From Chthoniobacterales bacterium (GTDB taxonomy: Bacteria > Verrucomicrobiota > Verrucomicrobiia > Chthoniobacterales > UBA6821): 45,409 nucleotides of DNA. The notes below the pieces were generated by a model, which did not search any database, was not told the origin of the DNA, and saw nothing but the letters and a program-made list of their open reading frames with translations. A program made the position numbers and the translations under genes. Shown piece by piece: positions 1-9,643 of the stretch. Positions within the stretch are counted from its first letter, which is position 1. Each line of letters starts with the position of its first letter. The stretch lies in the NCBI GenBank assembly GCA_019747895.1, contig JAIEQF010000028.1, forward strand, positions 1 through 45,409. Direction: 5' to 3'.

Positions 1-161
1 CGTTGCTTATGCCCATCTTTTTTCAACCCTCAAACCCTCTTAAAATCTAGCTCCAAACTCGCTTGGACAGAGTCTAAGTATTAAAGACAAGTATCCTCTC
101 TTTAAGTTGTCCGCGATTACAATTGTCCAACCATAAAATTTTTTAAAAAACTTTATTTTGT

Positions 162-243
162 GTTGCAACTCGCTCGCTCCCGCGAGGCTCGCCCTTACGG
201 GCTGCCTTCGGCAGTCGATCAGGCGGCTGCCACGCCGCACGTA
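162..243 (-). repeat. Dispersed ~83-bp repeat, family 2, copy 1
   Basis: This segment, read on the minus strand, matches a stretch inside dnaX (15964-16046) over about 82 bases with few gaps. The shared blocks include TGCCGAAGGCAG and GCGAGTTGCAA, and they come in the same order with the same spacing. It contains the perfect mini-hairpin CTGCC-TTC-GGCAG (202-214). The rest of 1-301 shows no convincing gene; a small inverted repeat AGCCGCTTTAGCGGCT sits at 251-266. Confidence 0.7.
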
Positions 244-301
244 TGTTTGCTAGCCGCTTTAGCGGCTTTGTGATCTTTGTGGTGAATTTCTTCTCTTCTT
301 T

Positions 302-973
302 TTATCCCGCATCGGGAGGAGCCAAATTCATCAAGACCGTTGTGAGATAAACCGGCTCTGGATGAACCTTCCGGTATTTTGTAATCTCACGCCGTTCGAG
401 CACTTGGAATCCATAGCGTTCAAAAACACGTGCTCCACGCCGTGTCTCAAACGTCACCACCTGGCCATAGACCGACTCAACCCCTTTACTCCTGAGATAA
501 TCAAGATAAGCGTTCATCAGCGCTGTTGAATGAGCGAGGCCCTGCGCTTCAGGTAGAATATTAAAATGAAAATGGGCGCTTTTTCTTGGCGCTGCAGGAA
601 CCTCTCGCCAAGAGTTTCTCAAAATCCACCCGATAAAATCGCGCGTAGCTCGATTGTAAGTTGGGTAGTGAATCATCCCACGACAGAAAAGTTTGATGTT
701 GTTTGCAAAATTAAACCATTGCTGCCGAAAAGGAAGACGCGATCCGAGAAGGTATCCTTTGATGATTCCTTCGTGCTCCAAAACAAAAGAAGATTCAGGC
801 TCGATATCTGTGTAATAACGCGTTAAGTAATCTGCAAAAAGTTCGCGATCTTCAAAAACAGGAGCAATATCTTGTCCCAAAAAACCAGTCTGACAACACA
901 ACTCGCGCACACGAGCGCGATCCGAGATCTGATAGGGCCGGATAAGGACGCTTGTGTTGGCAGAGTGTGTCAT
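302..973 (-). CDS. GNAT-family N-acetyltransferase
   Basis: The protein has 223 aa. It starts with the usual GNAT entry strand (VLIRPYQISDRARVREL) and has the acetyl-CoA-binding half near its C-terminus, where QGLAHSTALMNAYLDYL and ARVFERYGFQVLER correspond to motif A and the closing strand/helix. It would transfer an acyl group from acyl-CoA to an unknown amine or small-molecule substrate in the cytoplasm. No signal peptide is seen. The next gene upstream on the same strand is a GT4 glycosyltransferase 182 bp away, separated by a palindromic repeat, so co-transcription is not certain. The family is clear but the substrate cannot be read from sequence. Confidence 0.8.
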   Translation of the reverse strand: MTHSANTSVLIRPYQISDRARVRELCCQTGFLGQDIAPVFEDRELFADYLTRYYTDIEPESSFVLEHEGIIKGYLLGSRLPFRQQWFNFANNIKLFCRGMIHYPTYNRATRDFIGWILRNSWREVPAAPRKSAHFHFNILPEAQGLAHSTALMNAYLDYLRSKGVESVYGQVVTFETRRGARVFERYGFQVLERREITKYRKVHPEPVYLTTVLMNLAPPDAG

Positions 974-992
974 TGCATTAATACTAGTTCAC

Positions 993-1112
993 AAGAAGTT
1001 TGAGTATTTGTAGTTTGAGTTTGAGTTATCAAGGCCTTCGGCAAAAATAAAAATTCCTTCGCGCGAAGCCTATTGAACTCAAACTCAAACTAGAAGCACT
1101 CAAACTTTCATC
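993..1112. repeat. Palindromic GTTTGAG element, copy 1
   Basis: The left arm has iterated GTTTGAG-like units (993-1030) and the right arm is its reverse complement (about 1072-1106, ACTCAAACTCAAACT). The loop holds an inner GGCCTTCGG/CGCGAAGCC pairing. The element at 20034-20141 is a second copy, since the inner loop matches as well as the arms. It lies between two minus-strand genes. Confidence 0.8.
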
Positions 1113-1155
1113 GAACAATAATTTGAGGTTTATGTTAAGGACTGAAAAACTGACG

Positions 1156-2322
1156 TCAAGGATCGTACTCCCTAATAACATTTTCATAAACCTTAAAAAG
1201 TTTTTCAAAAACTTTCTTCCAACAATAGCGTTCCCTCACGATGCCAGCAGCTTTGATTCCCAACTCAACCAAATCGGCTCGCGAGCCTTGTTCAATGGCT
1301 TCGGCAAGTACTAGTGGATTATTTTTACGAGCTCCTAATTCACTTCCTACCACTACGAGTCGTTCCGTTGAAGTTCCTTGAATCCCAATCACAGGCGTTC
1401 CAGATGCTTGCGTCTCGAGCGTCACCAATCCAAAGGTCTCTTGTGTCCCAGGATGAATGAAGAGATCAGCCGCCCGATAAATATCAGCGAGCTCCTTGGC
1501 ATCTTGGCAATAAGAGCGCCAGGTGACTTCTCCTGTTTTCTCAGCGAGGCGTTGCAAGGAGCCTCGCAGCGGACCATCTCCAATCACGATCAAATGATAG
1601 CGATGCGACTGCTGTTGATGCAGATGAGAAAAAGCGCCGAGCAATGTTCTCACATTTTTTTCAGGTGCTAATCGTCCCACATAAAGCAGAAGACAGCGAT
1701 CGTGAGGCAAAGACAACTCTTCGCGAACAGCTTTCCCACGTTCTCGATCAGGATAAAAAATAGAGGTATCGACACCAAGCTCGAGCGTGACGGCATTTTC
1801 GACACCCCACGTTTTGAGCAAATCCGTGTAGAGCGCACTCGGAACCAGCGTTCGTTGAAAGCGATTGTAGAGCGCCACCACATAGCGTTTTGAAATTTCC
1901 TCCGCTATGAGGACAGAGATCCCACCAAAATATTTTGCGACAGAACGAACCGTCGCTTCTGGAAAATGAGAATGATAAAATCCAACGGTCGGAATACCAA
2001 GACCATGCCCAGATGCAATCGCCTTCCAAGCGACTTGATATGGGTCTCCCGACTCGATGATATCAGGTCTCTCGCGTTCTAGCACCTCTTCGATCAAGGC
2101 TAAATTGAGCAAAACACGATAGCGCGCTGTGCGAGAAATGAGAGGCGAAGCAATCGTATAAACAATATTCCCATTCTCTTCGCAACGTTCTGTTTTTTCA
2201 CCAGGAACAATCAACAAATGCCGATGTCCTGCTGCTCGCAGGTGCTTTGCTTTTTCGCTGATATAACGACGCACTCCTCCACCAACAGGGGAATAAAATT
2301 GAGTGAGATCGCAAACGAGCAT
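1156..2322 (-). CDS. GT4-family glycosyltransferase
   Basis: This 388-aa GT-B fold enzyme resembles family GT4. The N-terminal acceptor domain begins with DLTQFYSPVGGGVRRYI, which carries the Gly-rich loop. The C-terminal donor domain has GRLAPEKNV and then ETFGLVTLE, the conserved E-x7-E pair that contacts the nucleotide-sugar. Such enzymes act on the cytoplasmic face of the membrane and add a sugar from a nucleotide donor to a lipid or growing glycan. The donor cannot be deduced. With rmlBD, gmd and fcl in the same window, a role in surface glycan or glycolipid synthesis is reasonable, but glycogen- or trehalose-type roles are not excluded. The start ATG at 2322 immediately precedes a heptad-repeat arm. 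Confidence 0.85.
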   Translation of the reverse strand: MLVCDLTQFYSPVGGGVRRYISEKAKHLRAAGHRHLLIVPGEKTERCEENGNIVYTIASPLISRTARYRVLLNLALIEEVLERERPDIIESGDPYQVAWKAIASGHGLGIPTVGFYHSHFPEATVRSVAKYFGGISVLIAEEISKRYVVALYNRFQRTLVPSALYTDLLKTWGVENAVTLELGVDTSIFYPDRERGKAVREELSLPHDRCLLLYVGRLAPEKNVRTLLGAFSHLHQQQSHRYHLIVIGDGPLRGSLQRLAEKTGEVTWRSYCQDAKELADIYRAADLFIHPGTQETFGLVTLETQASGTPVIGIQGTSTERLVVVGSELGARKNNPLVLAEAIEQGSRADLVELGIKAAGIVRERYCWKKVFEKLFKVYENVIREYDP

Positions 2323-2324
2323 GG

Positions 2325-2507
2325 GAACAGGTTACAGGGGACAGCTTTTCAGCGTTTCAGGTTAAGCTTCTTGCCTTCGGCAATCATGAAAAAGCAGATC
2401 ATGATAACACGTCAATTTTTGAGGAAGTTTTATTTTTTAGTATTTTTATTTTTGGCGAAGCCCTAATTTTTAGCTGTAACCTGAAATGCTGCTACCTGCT
2501 CCCCTGC
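2325..2507. repeat. Inverted heptad-repeat pair (GGTTACAG type)
   Basis: The left arm (2325-2367) reads as iterations of CAGGTTA/CAGGGGA and ends in CAGCGTTTCAGGTTAAGCT. The right arm (2472-2507) is its approximate reverse complement. The AT-rich loop contains the perfect mini-hairpin TTGCC-TTC-GGCAA (2371-2383). The right arm overlaps the last codons of trxB. Confidence 0.75.
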
Positions 2508-3418
2508 TCAGCTAGCCAGCGTTCCGCGGTGATCGCTGCTGCGCATCCTTGGCCAGCAGCCGTTACGGCCTGACGATAGATTTGGTCGGCAACATCACCT
2601 GCGGCAAAGACGCCAGGAAGGTTCATTTCCGTTCCATGTTTTGGAACAAGATATCCTTTTTTATCAATGTCTAACTTTCCTGCAAAAGGACCCGTGTTGG
2701 CATTGTGTCCAATCGCAACAAAGACACACTTCACTTCTAACTCTCGCTCTTCACCCGTTACGAGATCCTTAAGTTGAACGGCGCGCATTTTTTTTTCTTC
2801 ATCGGTCACATAACGTTCGATGGCTGCATTCCAGATCGGCTTGATCTTAGGATGCGCGAGAGCTCGATCTGCCATGATCTTGGAAGCTCGAAGTGTATCG
2901 CGACGATGAATCAAATAAACTTCAGATGCAAAACGCGTGAGGAACAAAGCCTCTTCACAGGCCGAATCACCACCACCGACAACACAAACGGGAACATTGC
3001 GATAAAAAGCTCCATCGCACGTTGCACACGATGTCAAACCATGACCAACGAGTTCTTTTTCTCCCTCAAGGCCAAGCCAACGCGCAGAGGCACCGCTGGC
3101 GATGATGAGCGCTTTCGTCTCTATCCAATTGCCATCGACCTTCACACGGTTGATCCCATCGCGTTGCTCAAACTCTTCGACACTGCCATACAGAAAGCGT
3201 GCACCGAATCGCTCTGCCTGTTTGTGCATCTTCATAATGAGTTCTGGCCCGTCGATCCCTTCAGGAAATCCTGGAAAATTTTCCACCTCCGTTGTCGTGG
3301 TCAATTGACCACCAGGCTGACCTCCTTCGAGAACGAGCGGGGAAAGATTCGCACGTGCTGTGTAGATGGCTGCTGTTAATCCGGCGCAGCCGGTACCGAC
3401 GATAATGACTTGTTCCAT
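2492..3418 (-). CDS. trxB: Thioredoxin reductase
   Basis: This FAD-dependent, NADPH-using flavoenzyme keeps thioredoxin reduced in the cytoplasm. From the ATG at 3418 it has 308 aa, close to the family norm of about 310-320. The FAD-binding loop is GTGCAG (8-13), the redox-active disulfide is C131-A-T-C134, the NADPH loop is GGGDSA (148-153), and the second FAD motif GVFAAGDV lies near the C-terminus. An in-frame TTG 15 bp further upstream would only add MYYYF and is unlikely, because [10 protein letters not shown] is the normal family start. The last residues (EQGSR) are encoded by a heptad-repeat arm, an odd but harmless C-terminal tail. Confidence 0.95.
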   Translation of the reverse strand: MEQVIIVGTGCAGLTAAIYTARANLSPLVLEGGQPGGQLTTTTEVENFPGFPEGIDGPELIMKMHKQAERFGARFLYGSVEEFEQRDGINRVKVDGNWIETKALIIASGASARWLGLEGEKELVGHGLTSCATCDGAFYRNVPVCVVGGGDSACEEALFLTRFASEVYLIHRRDTLRASKIMADRALAHPKIKPIWNAAIERYVTDEEKKMRAVQLKDLVTGEERELEVKCVFVAIGHNANTGPFAGKLDIDKKGYLVPKHGTEMNLPGVFAAGDVADQIYRQAVTAAGQGCAAAITAERWLAEQGSR

Positions 3419-3458
3419 GAAATAATAATACAATCGTAAAGTCCCCTTTAGGGCGACT

Positions 3459-4658
3459 CTATTCTCTTAAAAATTTTCCTCCCAATAATAAAAAAAACAG
3501 TGCCAAAAAAGAAGCAATCAGAATAACTAGTGGCATCGCCATTAAATTTCTCCCTCCTAAAATACCAACACTCATTGATGAGATAGCGCCAAGAAACATT
3601 TGAGAAAAACCAATCAATGCGGAAGCCCGGCCAGTATTATTTCCAAAAGGAGCGATCGCCAGTACGTTGGAATTAGAAAAAGTGATGTTGACAGAAGCCA
3701 TCAAAAAAAAGAGGAGACTCGATGCCACTATCAATGAGGGGTGATTGGCGAGAAACATCATTAAAAACAACAAAGCCATTCCTCCTTGAAAAAACAAGGC
3801 GCCTCGCAAAATAGAGATACTACTGAAACTCCGCAGCAACCAAATATTCAGTTGGCTGGCTGAAATAAAACCCGCTGCAATCAATGTAAAAATCCAACTG
3901 AACGTTGTTGTACTCACATGAAAAAAATTTAAAAAGAGTTGCGGCGATCCCGAAACGTAAGCAAAAAGGGCAGCAAAAGAGCAAGCCCCGCAAAGACCAT
4001 AAATATAGAAACAGGGAGTAGCAGCGATTTGTTGGTAATCTTTTAAAATACCCCATGGACTTAAACGCACGTCTTGATCAGGCAGAACCTTTGATGGCAA
4101 GAGGAAGCGAGCTCCAAGAATAAGAAAAAAAGAGATTATAGCTAACATCAAGAAAATCGCCTGCCATCCGAAAACAAGCGTGAGGACATTTCCTAAGCTC
4201 GGAGCAAAAAGAGGGGACACTCCCATGACAAGGATCATGATAGAAAAAATTTTGGCCCGCTCCTCAGGCTCGAAGAAATCTCGCACTGAAGCAAAAGAAA
4301 CAATTCCTGCAACGCATCCTCCTGCGCCAACAACAAAGCGCCAAAAGATCATTTGCTCAAGATGGCGGCTCGTCATGCAGGAGAGTGAAGCAATCAGGTA
4401 AATGAATAGCCCAACATAAAGTGGCTTCTTACGTCCGAAGCGATCGAGGAGCGGCCCATAGCAAAGTTGACCCAAAGCAATTCCAATAAAATCACTAGAA
4501 AGAGTCAGTGCCAACAATGCAGCCGTGGTATGCAAATCAAGAGCAATCGCGGGAAATGCGGGAAGGTACATATCGAGCGTCAATGGACCTAACGCTATCA
4601 AAAATCCTAAAAGACCAATGATACCTCTTCTCTTTGATGAAGAGAGCACGTTACTCAT
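3459..4658 (-). CDS. MFS multidrug efflux transporter, Bcr/CflA type
   Basis: This 399-aa inner-membrane protein has about 12 hydrophobic segments. The start of TM1 carries [15 protein letters not shown], the hallmark of the Bcr/CflA (DHA1) drug-resistance subfamily. The loop 2-3 motif [12 protein letters not shown] is the MFS signature G-x-x-x-D-R-x-G-R-K/R. Members export bicyclomycin, sulfonamides, chloramphenicol or small peptides in exchange for protons; the substrate here is unknown. The start codon overlaps the end of the DUF971 gene by 8 bp, so the two are probably translated from one mRNA. The short space to trxB on the 5' strand side holds a small imperfect hairpin (3437-3456) without a clear U-run. 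Confidence 0.9.
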   Translation of the reverse strand: MSNVLSSSKRRGIIGLLGFLIALGPLTLDMYLPAFPAIALDLHTTAALLALTLSSDFIGIALGQLCYGPLLDRFGRKKPLYVGLFIYLIASLSCMTSRHLEQMIFWRFVVGAGGCVAGIVSFASVRDFFEPEERAKIFSIMILVMGVSPLFAPSLGNVLTLVFGWQAIFLMLAIISFFLILGARFLLPSKVLPDQDVRLSPWGILKDYQQIAATPCFYIYGLCGACSFAALFAYVSGSPQLFLNFFHVSTTTFSWIFTLIAAGFISASQLNIWLLRSFSSISILRGALFFQGGMALLFLMMFLANHPSLIVASSLLFFLMASVNITFSNSNVLAIAPFGNNTGRASALIGFSQMFLGAISSMSVGILGGRNLMAMPLVILIASFLALFFLLLGGKFLRE

Positions 4659-4962
4659 TGGAGAACCCTCTCAAATAACGGTAGGAATAAATCCCGCTGC
4701 TATGCCCATCTCCCCAAAAAAATTGAATCCCGTAACCACCGACAAATTCATATTTTTTTAAAAGAAAACTTTCATCTGTGAGTTGTTTTTTCAAGATAAC
4801 TTTATTCCCCATCACATCAGGCTCTCCCTCACAGACAGCACAAGGACACGCTTCGCGCAGCGCACGTAGAGAAATAAATTGTTCCGTTCCATCACTCCAA
4901 GCCAATGCCAGCTCATTTCCCATAACGGCGAGAGCCGTTGGCAGGGTAGAGGCTGGAGGCAT
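4651..4962 (-). CDS. DUF971 (GBBH-like N-terminal domain) protein
   Basis: This 103-aa single-domain protein has the DUF971 (PF06155) hallmarks: LALAWSDG, then LRALREACPCAVCEGE with the Cys pair, then GYGIQFFWGDGHSSGIYSYRYLR. Stand-alone forms occur next to Fe-S cluster and ATPase genes in many bacteria, and the domain is the N-terminal part of gamma-butyrobetaine hydroxylase. A molecular function is not established. The first ATG (4962) is used here, but the ATG at 4923 (MGNELALAWSDG) would also give a complete domain, and the extra N-terminal codons include a GGCTGGAGGC repeat-like stretch. It overlaps the following transporter gene by 8 bp. Confidence 0.8.
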   Translation of the reverse strand: MPPASTLPTALAVMGNELALAWSDGTEQFISLRALREACPCAVCEGEPDVMGNKVILKKQLTDESFLLKKYEFVGGYGIQFFWGDGHSSGIYSYRYLRGFSNE

Positions 4963-4964
4963 AA

Positions 4965-4991
4965 GAAAGTTTGAGTGTTAGAAGTTTGAGC
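4965..4991. repeat. Partial GTTTGAG repeat arm
   Basis: Two AAGTTTGAG units 13-15 nt apart match the left arm of the elements at 993 and 20034, but no opposite arm follows. It abuts the long-hairpin element at 5001. Confidence 0.5.
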
Positions 4992-5000
4992 TAAGTCAAG

Positions 5001-5147
5001 AAAAACTGCCTCAACAATTCGCTGAAGCGGATGAAATACAAGGAACCTCGGAGCACAGACGCTGAGCGTATATTAATACGTGAAGCGGTGAGCACCGGAG
5101 TGACGCTGTAGTTCGCCGCCTCAGTAGAATTGATGAGGTAGTTTTTT
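5001..5147. repeat. Long-hairpin element, family 1, copy A
   Basis: This long imperfect palindrome has outer arms of about 28 bp: AAAAACTGCCTCAACAATTC at 5001 pairs with 5120-5147. The core contains GACGCTGAGCGTAT, an A/T tip (TATTAATAC) and GAGCACCGGAGTGACGC, which are shared with the four other copies. Its right edge reaches into the hppA stop codon (5146-5148), so on the hppA mRNA it would form the 3' hairpin. Confidence 0.85.
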
Positions 5148-7212
5148 ACTTGAACAAGAGAGGGACGACTAAGATCGCAACAATGTTCACAACCTTGATC
5201 ATGGGATTGATTGCAGGTCCTGCGGTATCTTTGTAAGGATCGCCGACAGTGTCACCTGTAACCGCTGCTGAGTGAGCAGAGGAACCTTTGCCACCATGAT
5301 TTCCTTCTTCAATATATTTTTTTGCATTATCCCAAGCCCCACCACTCGATGTCATCGAGATAGCAAGGAAGAGACCAGTGACAATCGTTCCGACAAGCAC
5401 ACCACCAAGAGCTACAGCTCCAAGCCAAGGAATAAATCCAACAGCAAGAACCGTTGCAATAGGAAGAAGCGCGGGAATAATCATTTCACGAAGAGCTGCC
5501 TTCGTTACGATATCAACACACGTGCCATACTCCGGCGTATCTTGTCCGGTGAGAATGCCAGGATGAAGCTTGAGTTGACGACGTACTTCGATGACGACAG
5601 CGCCAGCAGCTTTACCGACCGCATCAATACTGAAAGCGGAGAAAACAAAAGGAAGTAGTCCTCCAATTAGCAATCCTGCAATCACACGAGGATCGGAGAG
5701 AGAAAAGTTCAAGGCTGTGCTTCCATTCATATGGTTTTTGAGCTCTTCAACATAAGAACCAAAAAGAACTAATGCTGCAAGACCAGCTGAAGCGATCGCG
5801 TAGCCTTTCGTAACAGCCTTCATCGTGTTGCCCACAGCATCAAGCTCATCGGTTATAGCACGAGCGGATGCAGGCGATTCACTCATCACAGCAATACCAC
5901 CAGCATTGTCGGTGATAGGACCGAAAGCATCGAGCGAGATGATGATTCCAGAAAGCGAGAGCATGCTCATGACTGCAACTGCTACACCATAGAGCCCTGC
6001 AAAATGGAAGCTTCCTAAGATCGCAGCAATAATGAACACCGCAGGCAAGACTGTTGCATGATTTCCCACAGCGATACCAGCAATGATGTTCGTACCATGA
6101 CCAGTCTCCGAAGCGCGTGCAATCCGGCGGACAGGTTCATATTCGGTAGAAGTAAAATAGTTGGTGATGAGCACAATGATTGCTGTCATTAAAAGACCAA
6201 TCAACGCAGCGATGTAAAGCCCTTGTGATGTGATCGTCATTGTTTCTGTTACAATATCATTAGGAAAAAGCATTTTGGTCGCAGGATAAAATAATACTGC
6301 TGAGAAGAGCGCATTCAAGACGACTGCCGTGATCAAGGTCGCGCCTGGCTTTTTGTTAGAAGCATTGACATAAAAAATACCAATGATCGATCCAATCACC
6401 GAAATGCCACCAAGAACAAAAGGATAGAGGATGGCAGCAGGAGTTGATTTGAGAGTCAAGTAGCCGACAAAGATAGCGCCAATAAGACTGACGGCATAAG
6501 TTTCAAAAACGTCAGCTGCCATTCCAGCACAGTCTCCAACGTTGTCTCCAACGTTATCCGCAATGGTTGCTGGATTGCGTGGATCATCTTCGTCGAGATT
6601 TTGTTCAATCTTTCCAACAAGGTCCGCGCCAACGTCAGCAGCTTTGGTGTAGATTCCACCGCCAAGACGAGCAAAGACACTAATCAAACTGGCTCCAAGA
6701 GCTAATCCGATCAGACTGTTGATCGCTTCTGCCTCTCCGAGCAAGGGACGAGCCAATGCGTAAAATCCGCCAACGGAAATAAGAGCCAACCCAACAACGA
6801 GCAGTCCAGTAACAGCACCACCACTAAAAGCCATCCGCATGGCAGCATGACGCGAGAGCAAGGCTCCAGCAGCTGTGCGCACGTTAGCAATGACAGCAAC
6901 TCGCATTCCGACATAACCGGCAGCCAAGGAGCAGAGAGCCCCAATGACAAAACCACCGGAAGCAGCTTGTCCTTTGAAATAGTAAAGCAGGGCAAAAATA
7001 ACCACAGCGATGAGAGAAATGGCCGTGATTTGCCGATTAAGATAAGCTTTAGCTCCCTCTTGGATCGCGCTGGCAATCACTCCCATCTTTGGAGTTCCTG
7101 CAGAGGAGGTAATAACAGATCGGATTAATGCTAGGGCAACAAGGAGGCCAAGCGTTCCACAGATCATGGCGAAGTTAATGCCATTTTGAATTTGCATGAG
7201 GTTCGTAAACAT
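5146..7212 (-). CDS. hppA: Membrane-bound proton-pumping pyrophosphatase, K+-independent type
   Basis: HppA couples hydrolysis of pyrophosphate to ion pumping across the cytoplasmic membrane. The 688 aa contain about 16 hydrophobic segments. The PPi/Mg site has [18 protein letters not shown] (183-201), [21 protein letters not shown] (about 208-228) and a late copy [24 protein letters not shown]. At the position that separates K+-dependent (Ala and Gly/Ala) from K+-independent enzymes (Lys and Thr), it reads [10 protein letters not shown] (461-470) with K465 and T468, which predicts a K+-independent H+ pump. lnt lies 117 bp upstream on the same strand. A family-1 long-hairpin element starts at its stop codon. 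Confidence 0.96.
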   Translation of the reverse strand: MFTNLMQIQNGINFAMICGTLGLLVALALIRSVITSSAGTPKMGVIASAIQEGAKAYLNRQITAISLIAVVIFALLYYFKGQAASGGFVIGALCSLAAGYVGMRVAVIANVRTAAGALLSRHAAMRMAFSGGAVTGLLVVGLALISVGGFYALARPLLGEAEAINSLIGLALGASLISVFARLGGGIYTKAADVGADLVGKIEQNLDEDDPRNPATIADNVGDNVGDCAGMAADVFETYAVSLIGAIFVGYLTLKSTPAAILYPFVLGGISVIGSIIGIFYVNASNKKPGATLITAVVLNALFSAVLFYPATKMLFPNDIVTETMTITSQGLYIAALIGLLMTAIIVLITNYFTSTEYEPVRRIARASETGHGTNIIAGIAVGNHATVLPAVFIIAAILGSFHFAGLYGVAVAVMSMLSLSGIIISLDAFGPITDNAGGIAVMSESPASARAITDELDAVGNTMKAVTKGYAIASAGLAALVLFGSYVEELKNHMNGSTALNFSLSDPRVIAGLLIGGLLPFVFSAFSIDAVGKAAGAVVIEVRRQLKLHPGILTGQDTPEYGTCVDIVTKAALREMIIPALLPIATVLAVGFIPWLGAVALGGVLVGTIVTGLFLAISMTSSGGAWDNAKKYIEEGNHGGKGSSAHSAAVTGDTVGDPYKDTAGPAINPMIKVVNIVAILVVPLLFK

Positions 7213-7329
7213 AAAGCGATAGTTGAATCTTTTTGAGGATTTTTAGGGTGCTCTGAAATATACGTTAAACCAAAAATAAGCAACTCTTTTTAGTCACTAT
7301 TAATAGGACTGCCTGTAAAAAAAGAAGCA

Positions 7330-8961
7330 TTAATCTGATTTCCTCAAACGTATTGCAAGCACCATTCCCACCATCATGACCCCCAAACAGAGGTAAGAAA
7401 ACCAATCCCCATGCTTCGTATAAAATGTTGTCACCGGGTCACGTGGCACGGAGAGCTGACTAAAGAGTACGCCTTCTAGAAACGTGCTCCCATCAGCATC
7501 GCGCAACACTTGCGTCATTCGGCCATAGCGATCGATCACGCAGGTCACCCCTGTATTCGCAACACGCAGAAGGGGCAGCTTTGTCTCGGCAGCACGAAAG
7601 AGCGCATTGATCGCATGCTGTTCCGAGGCTATCGTATGACCGAACCATCCATCATTGGTCAGCGTAATTAGGAGCTGGGCTCGGCGCAGCGCAAAGCGCC
7701 GAACCAAATCGCCAAGCGTATCTTCAAAACAGATCAAGGGAGCGATGCCAATCGGCTTGGTTGATAATTGTAAAACCTTTGGTCCTGGCCCTGTGTTAAA
7801 ATCTCCAAGAACACGATCTCCAATAATCCACTCAAAAAGAGGAAATGTTTTTCGACAGGGAATATATTCCCCAAACGGAACTAAATGGATCTTGGCATAA
7901 ACCTGCGGCACTTTTCCAGAAGGGCCCAATAAAATAGCAGCATTATAATCGCGAGAAGGATTTTCTTCGTAATAAAGCGACCCTGCCAACAAGTCTGCAT
8001 GGCCACCTTGGAGAAGTTGGTTTACTTGGGAAAAAATCTTTTCATCATTCAACAGCGGCCGTGGCGTTGCCGCCTCGGGCCAGACCACCAAATCGGGATG
8101 CGCTTGTAATGCCAACCGCGTCTCTTTCTTATAAACCTTCATGATCTCTTCTTCAAAAGCACGATCCCATTTATGATTTTGCGGAATATTTCCCTGCACG
8201 GCTGCCACTGAAAGCCACTCTTGAAGGGGAAGAGGAGCCGCCAACTCGGACGCTCCGTAGACTAACGCGGCTATCACTAACCCAAGAATCAAGCTGACAT
8301 CTCCATGAAAATGCCACGGACTTTTTAAGAGTGGTTCTATTTTTTTCCTTCGACAATGTCTCTCAATGGCAATCGCCGTCATGCATCCCGTCATGATTCC
8401 AAGAAACGAGAGACCAGCGACTCCAGTGATATCAACAAACTGAAGCAGAGAAATATTTTGATAAAAAGAAACTCCAAAAGAATTCCAACCAAAACCAGTA
8501 AACAAAGTTCCTCTCAGCCACTCAATCCCAACCCACGCTGCAGCGCTCAGCAAGACGGCCCCAAGAGAACACCATGAACTCATCTCTCTATTAAAACCTG
8601 TTTTTAAAAAAAGTGGTCTGACCACCATCGCGACGAACAAAGCCCAGAGGCCGAAGTAAAGAGCCAAGAAAGGAGGCAAAAACACAACTCCTTCCCAAGC
8701 AACTGAAGAAACCCAAGAGAGTGTTGTTCCAAAAAAAACAACACCTGTGATCCATCCTAGAAAAAATGACGCGCGTGCACGGGCTAAGTGCGAAGAAGGG
8801 AGCGGCGCATAAAAAAGCACCCACGCAAGCGGAGTCATTGCAAAAAAAGGAATCCATCCTAGATGACCTGCCCATGCGGAATCGAAGTTTAAGAAAGGGA
8901 GAGCTATCGCCAATCCGGTGAGGAGAGCGAGGAAAATTTTATAACTACTCAGCTGCTTCAT
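7330..8961 (-). CDS. lnt: Apolipoprotein N-acyltransferase
   Basis: Lnt adds the third acyl chain to the N-terminal Cys of lipoproteins in the inner membrane. From the ATG at 8961 (MKQLSSYK) it has 543 aa: an N-terminal bundle of about seven membrane segments (to about residue 225), a periplasmic nitrilase-like domain, and a final membrane helix. The catalytic triad motifs are visible: Glu in VVWPEAATP, Lys in AKIHLVPFGEYIP and Cys in PLICFEDTL. The open frame runs 55 codons further upstream to 9126, but that part is translated repeat sequence and is not family-like. The window encodes at least one lipoprotein (31625) that could be a substrate. Confidence 0.93.
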   Translation of the reverse strand: MKQLSSYKIFLALLTGLAIALPFLNFDSAWAGHLGWIPFFAMTPLAWVLFYAPLPSSHLARARASFFLGWITGVVFFGTTLSWVSSVAWEGVVFLPPFLALYFGLWALFVAMVVRPLFLKTGFNREMSSWCSLGAVLLSAAAWVGIEWLRGTLFTGFGWNSFGVSFYQNISLLQFVDITGVAGLSFLGIMTGCMTAIAIERHCRRKKIEPLLKSPWHFHGDVSLILGLVIAALVYGASELAAPLPLQEWLSVAAVQGNIPQNHKWDRAFEEEIMKVYKKETRLALQAHPDLVVWPEAATPRPLLNDEKIFSQVNQLLQGGHADLLAGSLYYEENPSRDYNAAILLGPSGKVPQVYAKIHLVPFGEYIPCRKTFPLFEWIIGDRVLGDFNTGPGPKVLQLSTKPIGIAPLICFEDTLGDLVRRFALRRAQLLITLTNDGWFGHTIASEQHAINALFRAAETKLPLLRVANTGVTCVIDRYGRMTQVLRDADGSTFLEGVLFSQLSVPRDPVTTFYTKHGDWFSYLCLGVMMVGMVLAIRLRKSD

Positions 8962-8993
8962 AGGAATTAGTTTTGCAAGTAACGAGGAGAAAA

Positions 8994-9151
8994 AAGTTGA
9001 GTCGCTGCTTCGCAGCTGTTGAGGAGTTGAGGGGAAAATTCTTGAAAATAATACTACAATACGCAAAGAGACCTCAGAAGTCTTTATTGAAATAAGCTGC
9101 AAAGCAGCTTCTCTATATCCTCTCAACCCCTCAACATTTCAACCACTCAAC
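8994..9151. repeat. Inverted CTCAAC/GTTGAG repeat pair with mini-hairpins
   Basis: The left arm (8994-9034) has GTTGAGTCG...GTTGAGGAGTTGAGGGG. The right arm (9118-9151) has CCTCTCAACCCCTCAAC...CAACCACTCAACC. Two perfect 3-nt-loop hairpins lie between them, GCTGC-TTC-GCAGC (9004-9016) and AAGCTGC-AAA-GCAGCTT (9094-9110). It fills the gap upstream of lnt. Confidence 0.7.
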
Positions 9152-9211
9152 CTTCCTCCACTTGCAATTTCAATTCCCTTTCTAAGAAATTTTTTCTGTG
9201 CAACAACAACC

Positions 9212-9595
9212 TCACAAATCAGCAGAAGCAGGTACCGTCGTATCAATCGTCACCTCACAAGCTTCTCCTGGAAAAAATGAGGTTGGTTTTTCTAGCAACT
9301 GCAAAAGGACAGATCCTTTCACAACGGTCACGATCTCAGCTTGCAGCGGGGTTCCTGGAGCACTTGCCAATGTTACTTTGGCATGTTGGCGCGGATGCAA
9401 TTGTGCCGTTATCGATGACGAAAAGGAAGCGTTCACACGTCCGTTAGATTCCATGACCATGGCGTGACTCGTAGAAAAAACATGTCGCGAGTAGTTCCAA
9501 AAAGTTCCGACTGCTGCTAAAAGTGAAAATCCAACGATAAAAAGAACAAGACGCGTACCATTAGAATTAGAAAAAGGAGAACCAGGCGATTTCAT
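9212..9595 (-). CDS. Hypothetical membrane-anchored protein
   Basis: I do not recognise a named family. The 127 aa have a polar N-terminus, one membrane segment (about 16-34, LVLFIVGFSLLAAVGTF) and a soluble C-terminal part rich in beta-strand. The run HPRQHAKVTLASAPGTPLQAEIVTVV resembles the beta-barrel part of HlyD-type membrane-fusion proteins, where a Gly/Pro-rich strand follows a stress on vectorial transport, but the usual lipoyl/hairpin domain is absent. The topology suggests a cytoplasmic N-terminus and a periplasmic domain. It starts 48 bp from the divergent gene at 9644, so the two may share a control region. The antisense frame is also open for 89 codons but has no such coherent organisation. 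Confidence 0.6.
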   Translation of the reverse strand: MKSPGSPFSNSNGTRLVLFIVGFSLLAAVGTFWNYSRHVFSTSHAMVMESNGRVNASFSSSITAQLHPRQHAKVTLASAPGTPLQAEIVTVVKGSVLLQLLEKPTSFFPGEACEVTIDTTVPASADL

Positions 9596-9643
9596 TTGGA
9601 AAATGAATGATAAAGAAGAATAATCCTGAGGACAACTATCATC

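Noticed and set aside
40-240. 66-codon open frame on the minus strand at the left edge
   Set aside because: It runs through the family-2 repeat and has no recognisable protein features or ribosome-binding site.
2774-3379. 201-codon open frame opposite trxB
   Set aside because: It is an antisense shadow of the clearly identified thioredoxin reductase gene; its translation has no family pattern.
8962-9126. N-terminal extension of lnt by 55 codons
   Set aside because: The extension is translated repeat sequence; MKQLSSYK at 8961 begins the first membrane helix as expected.
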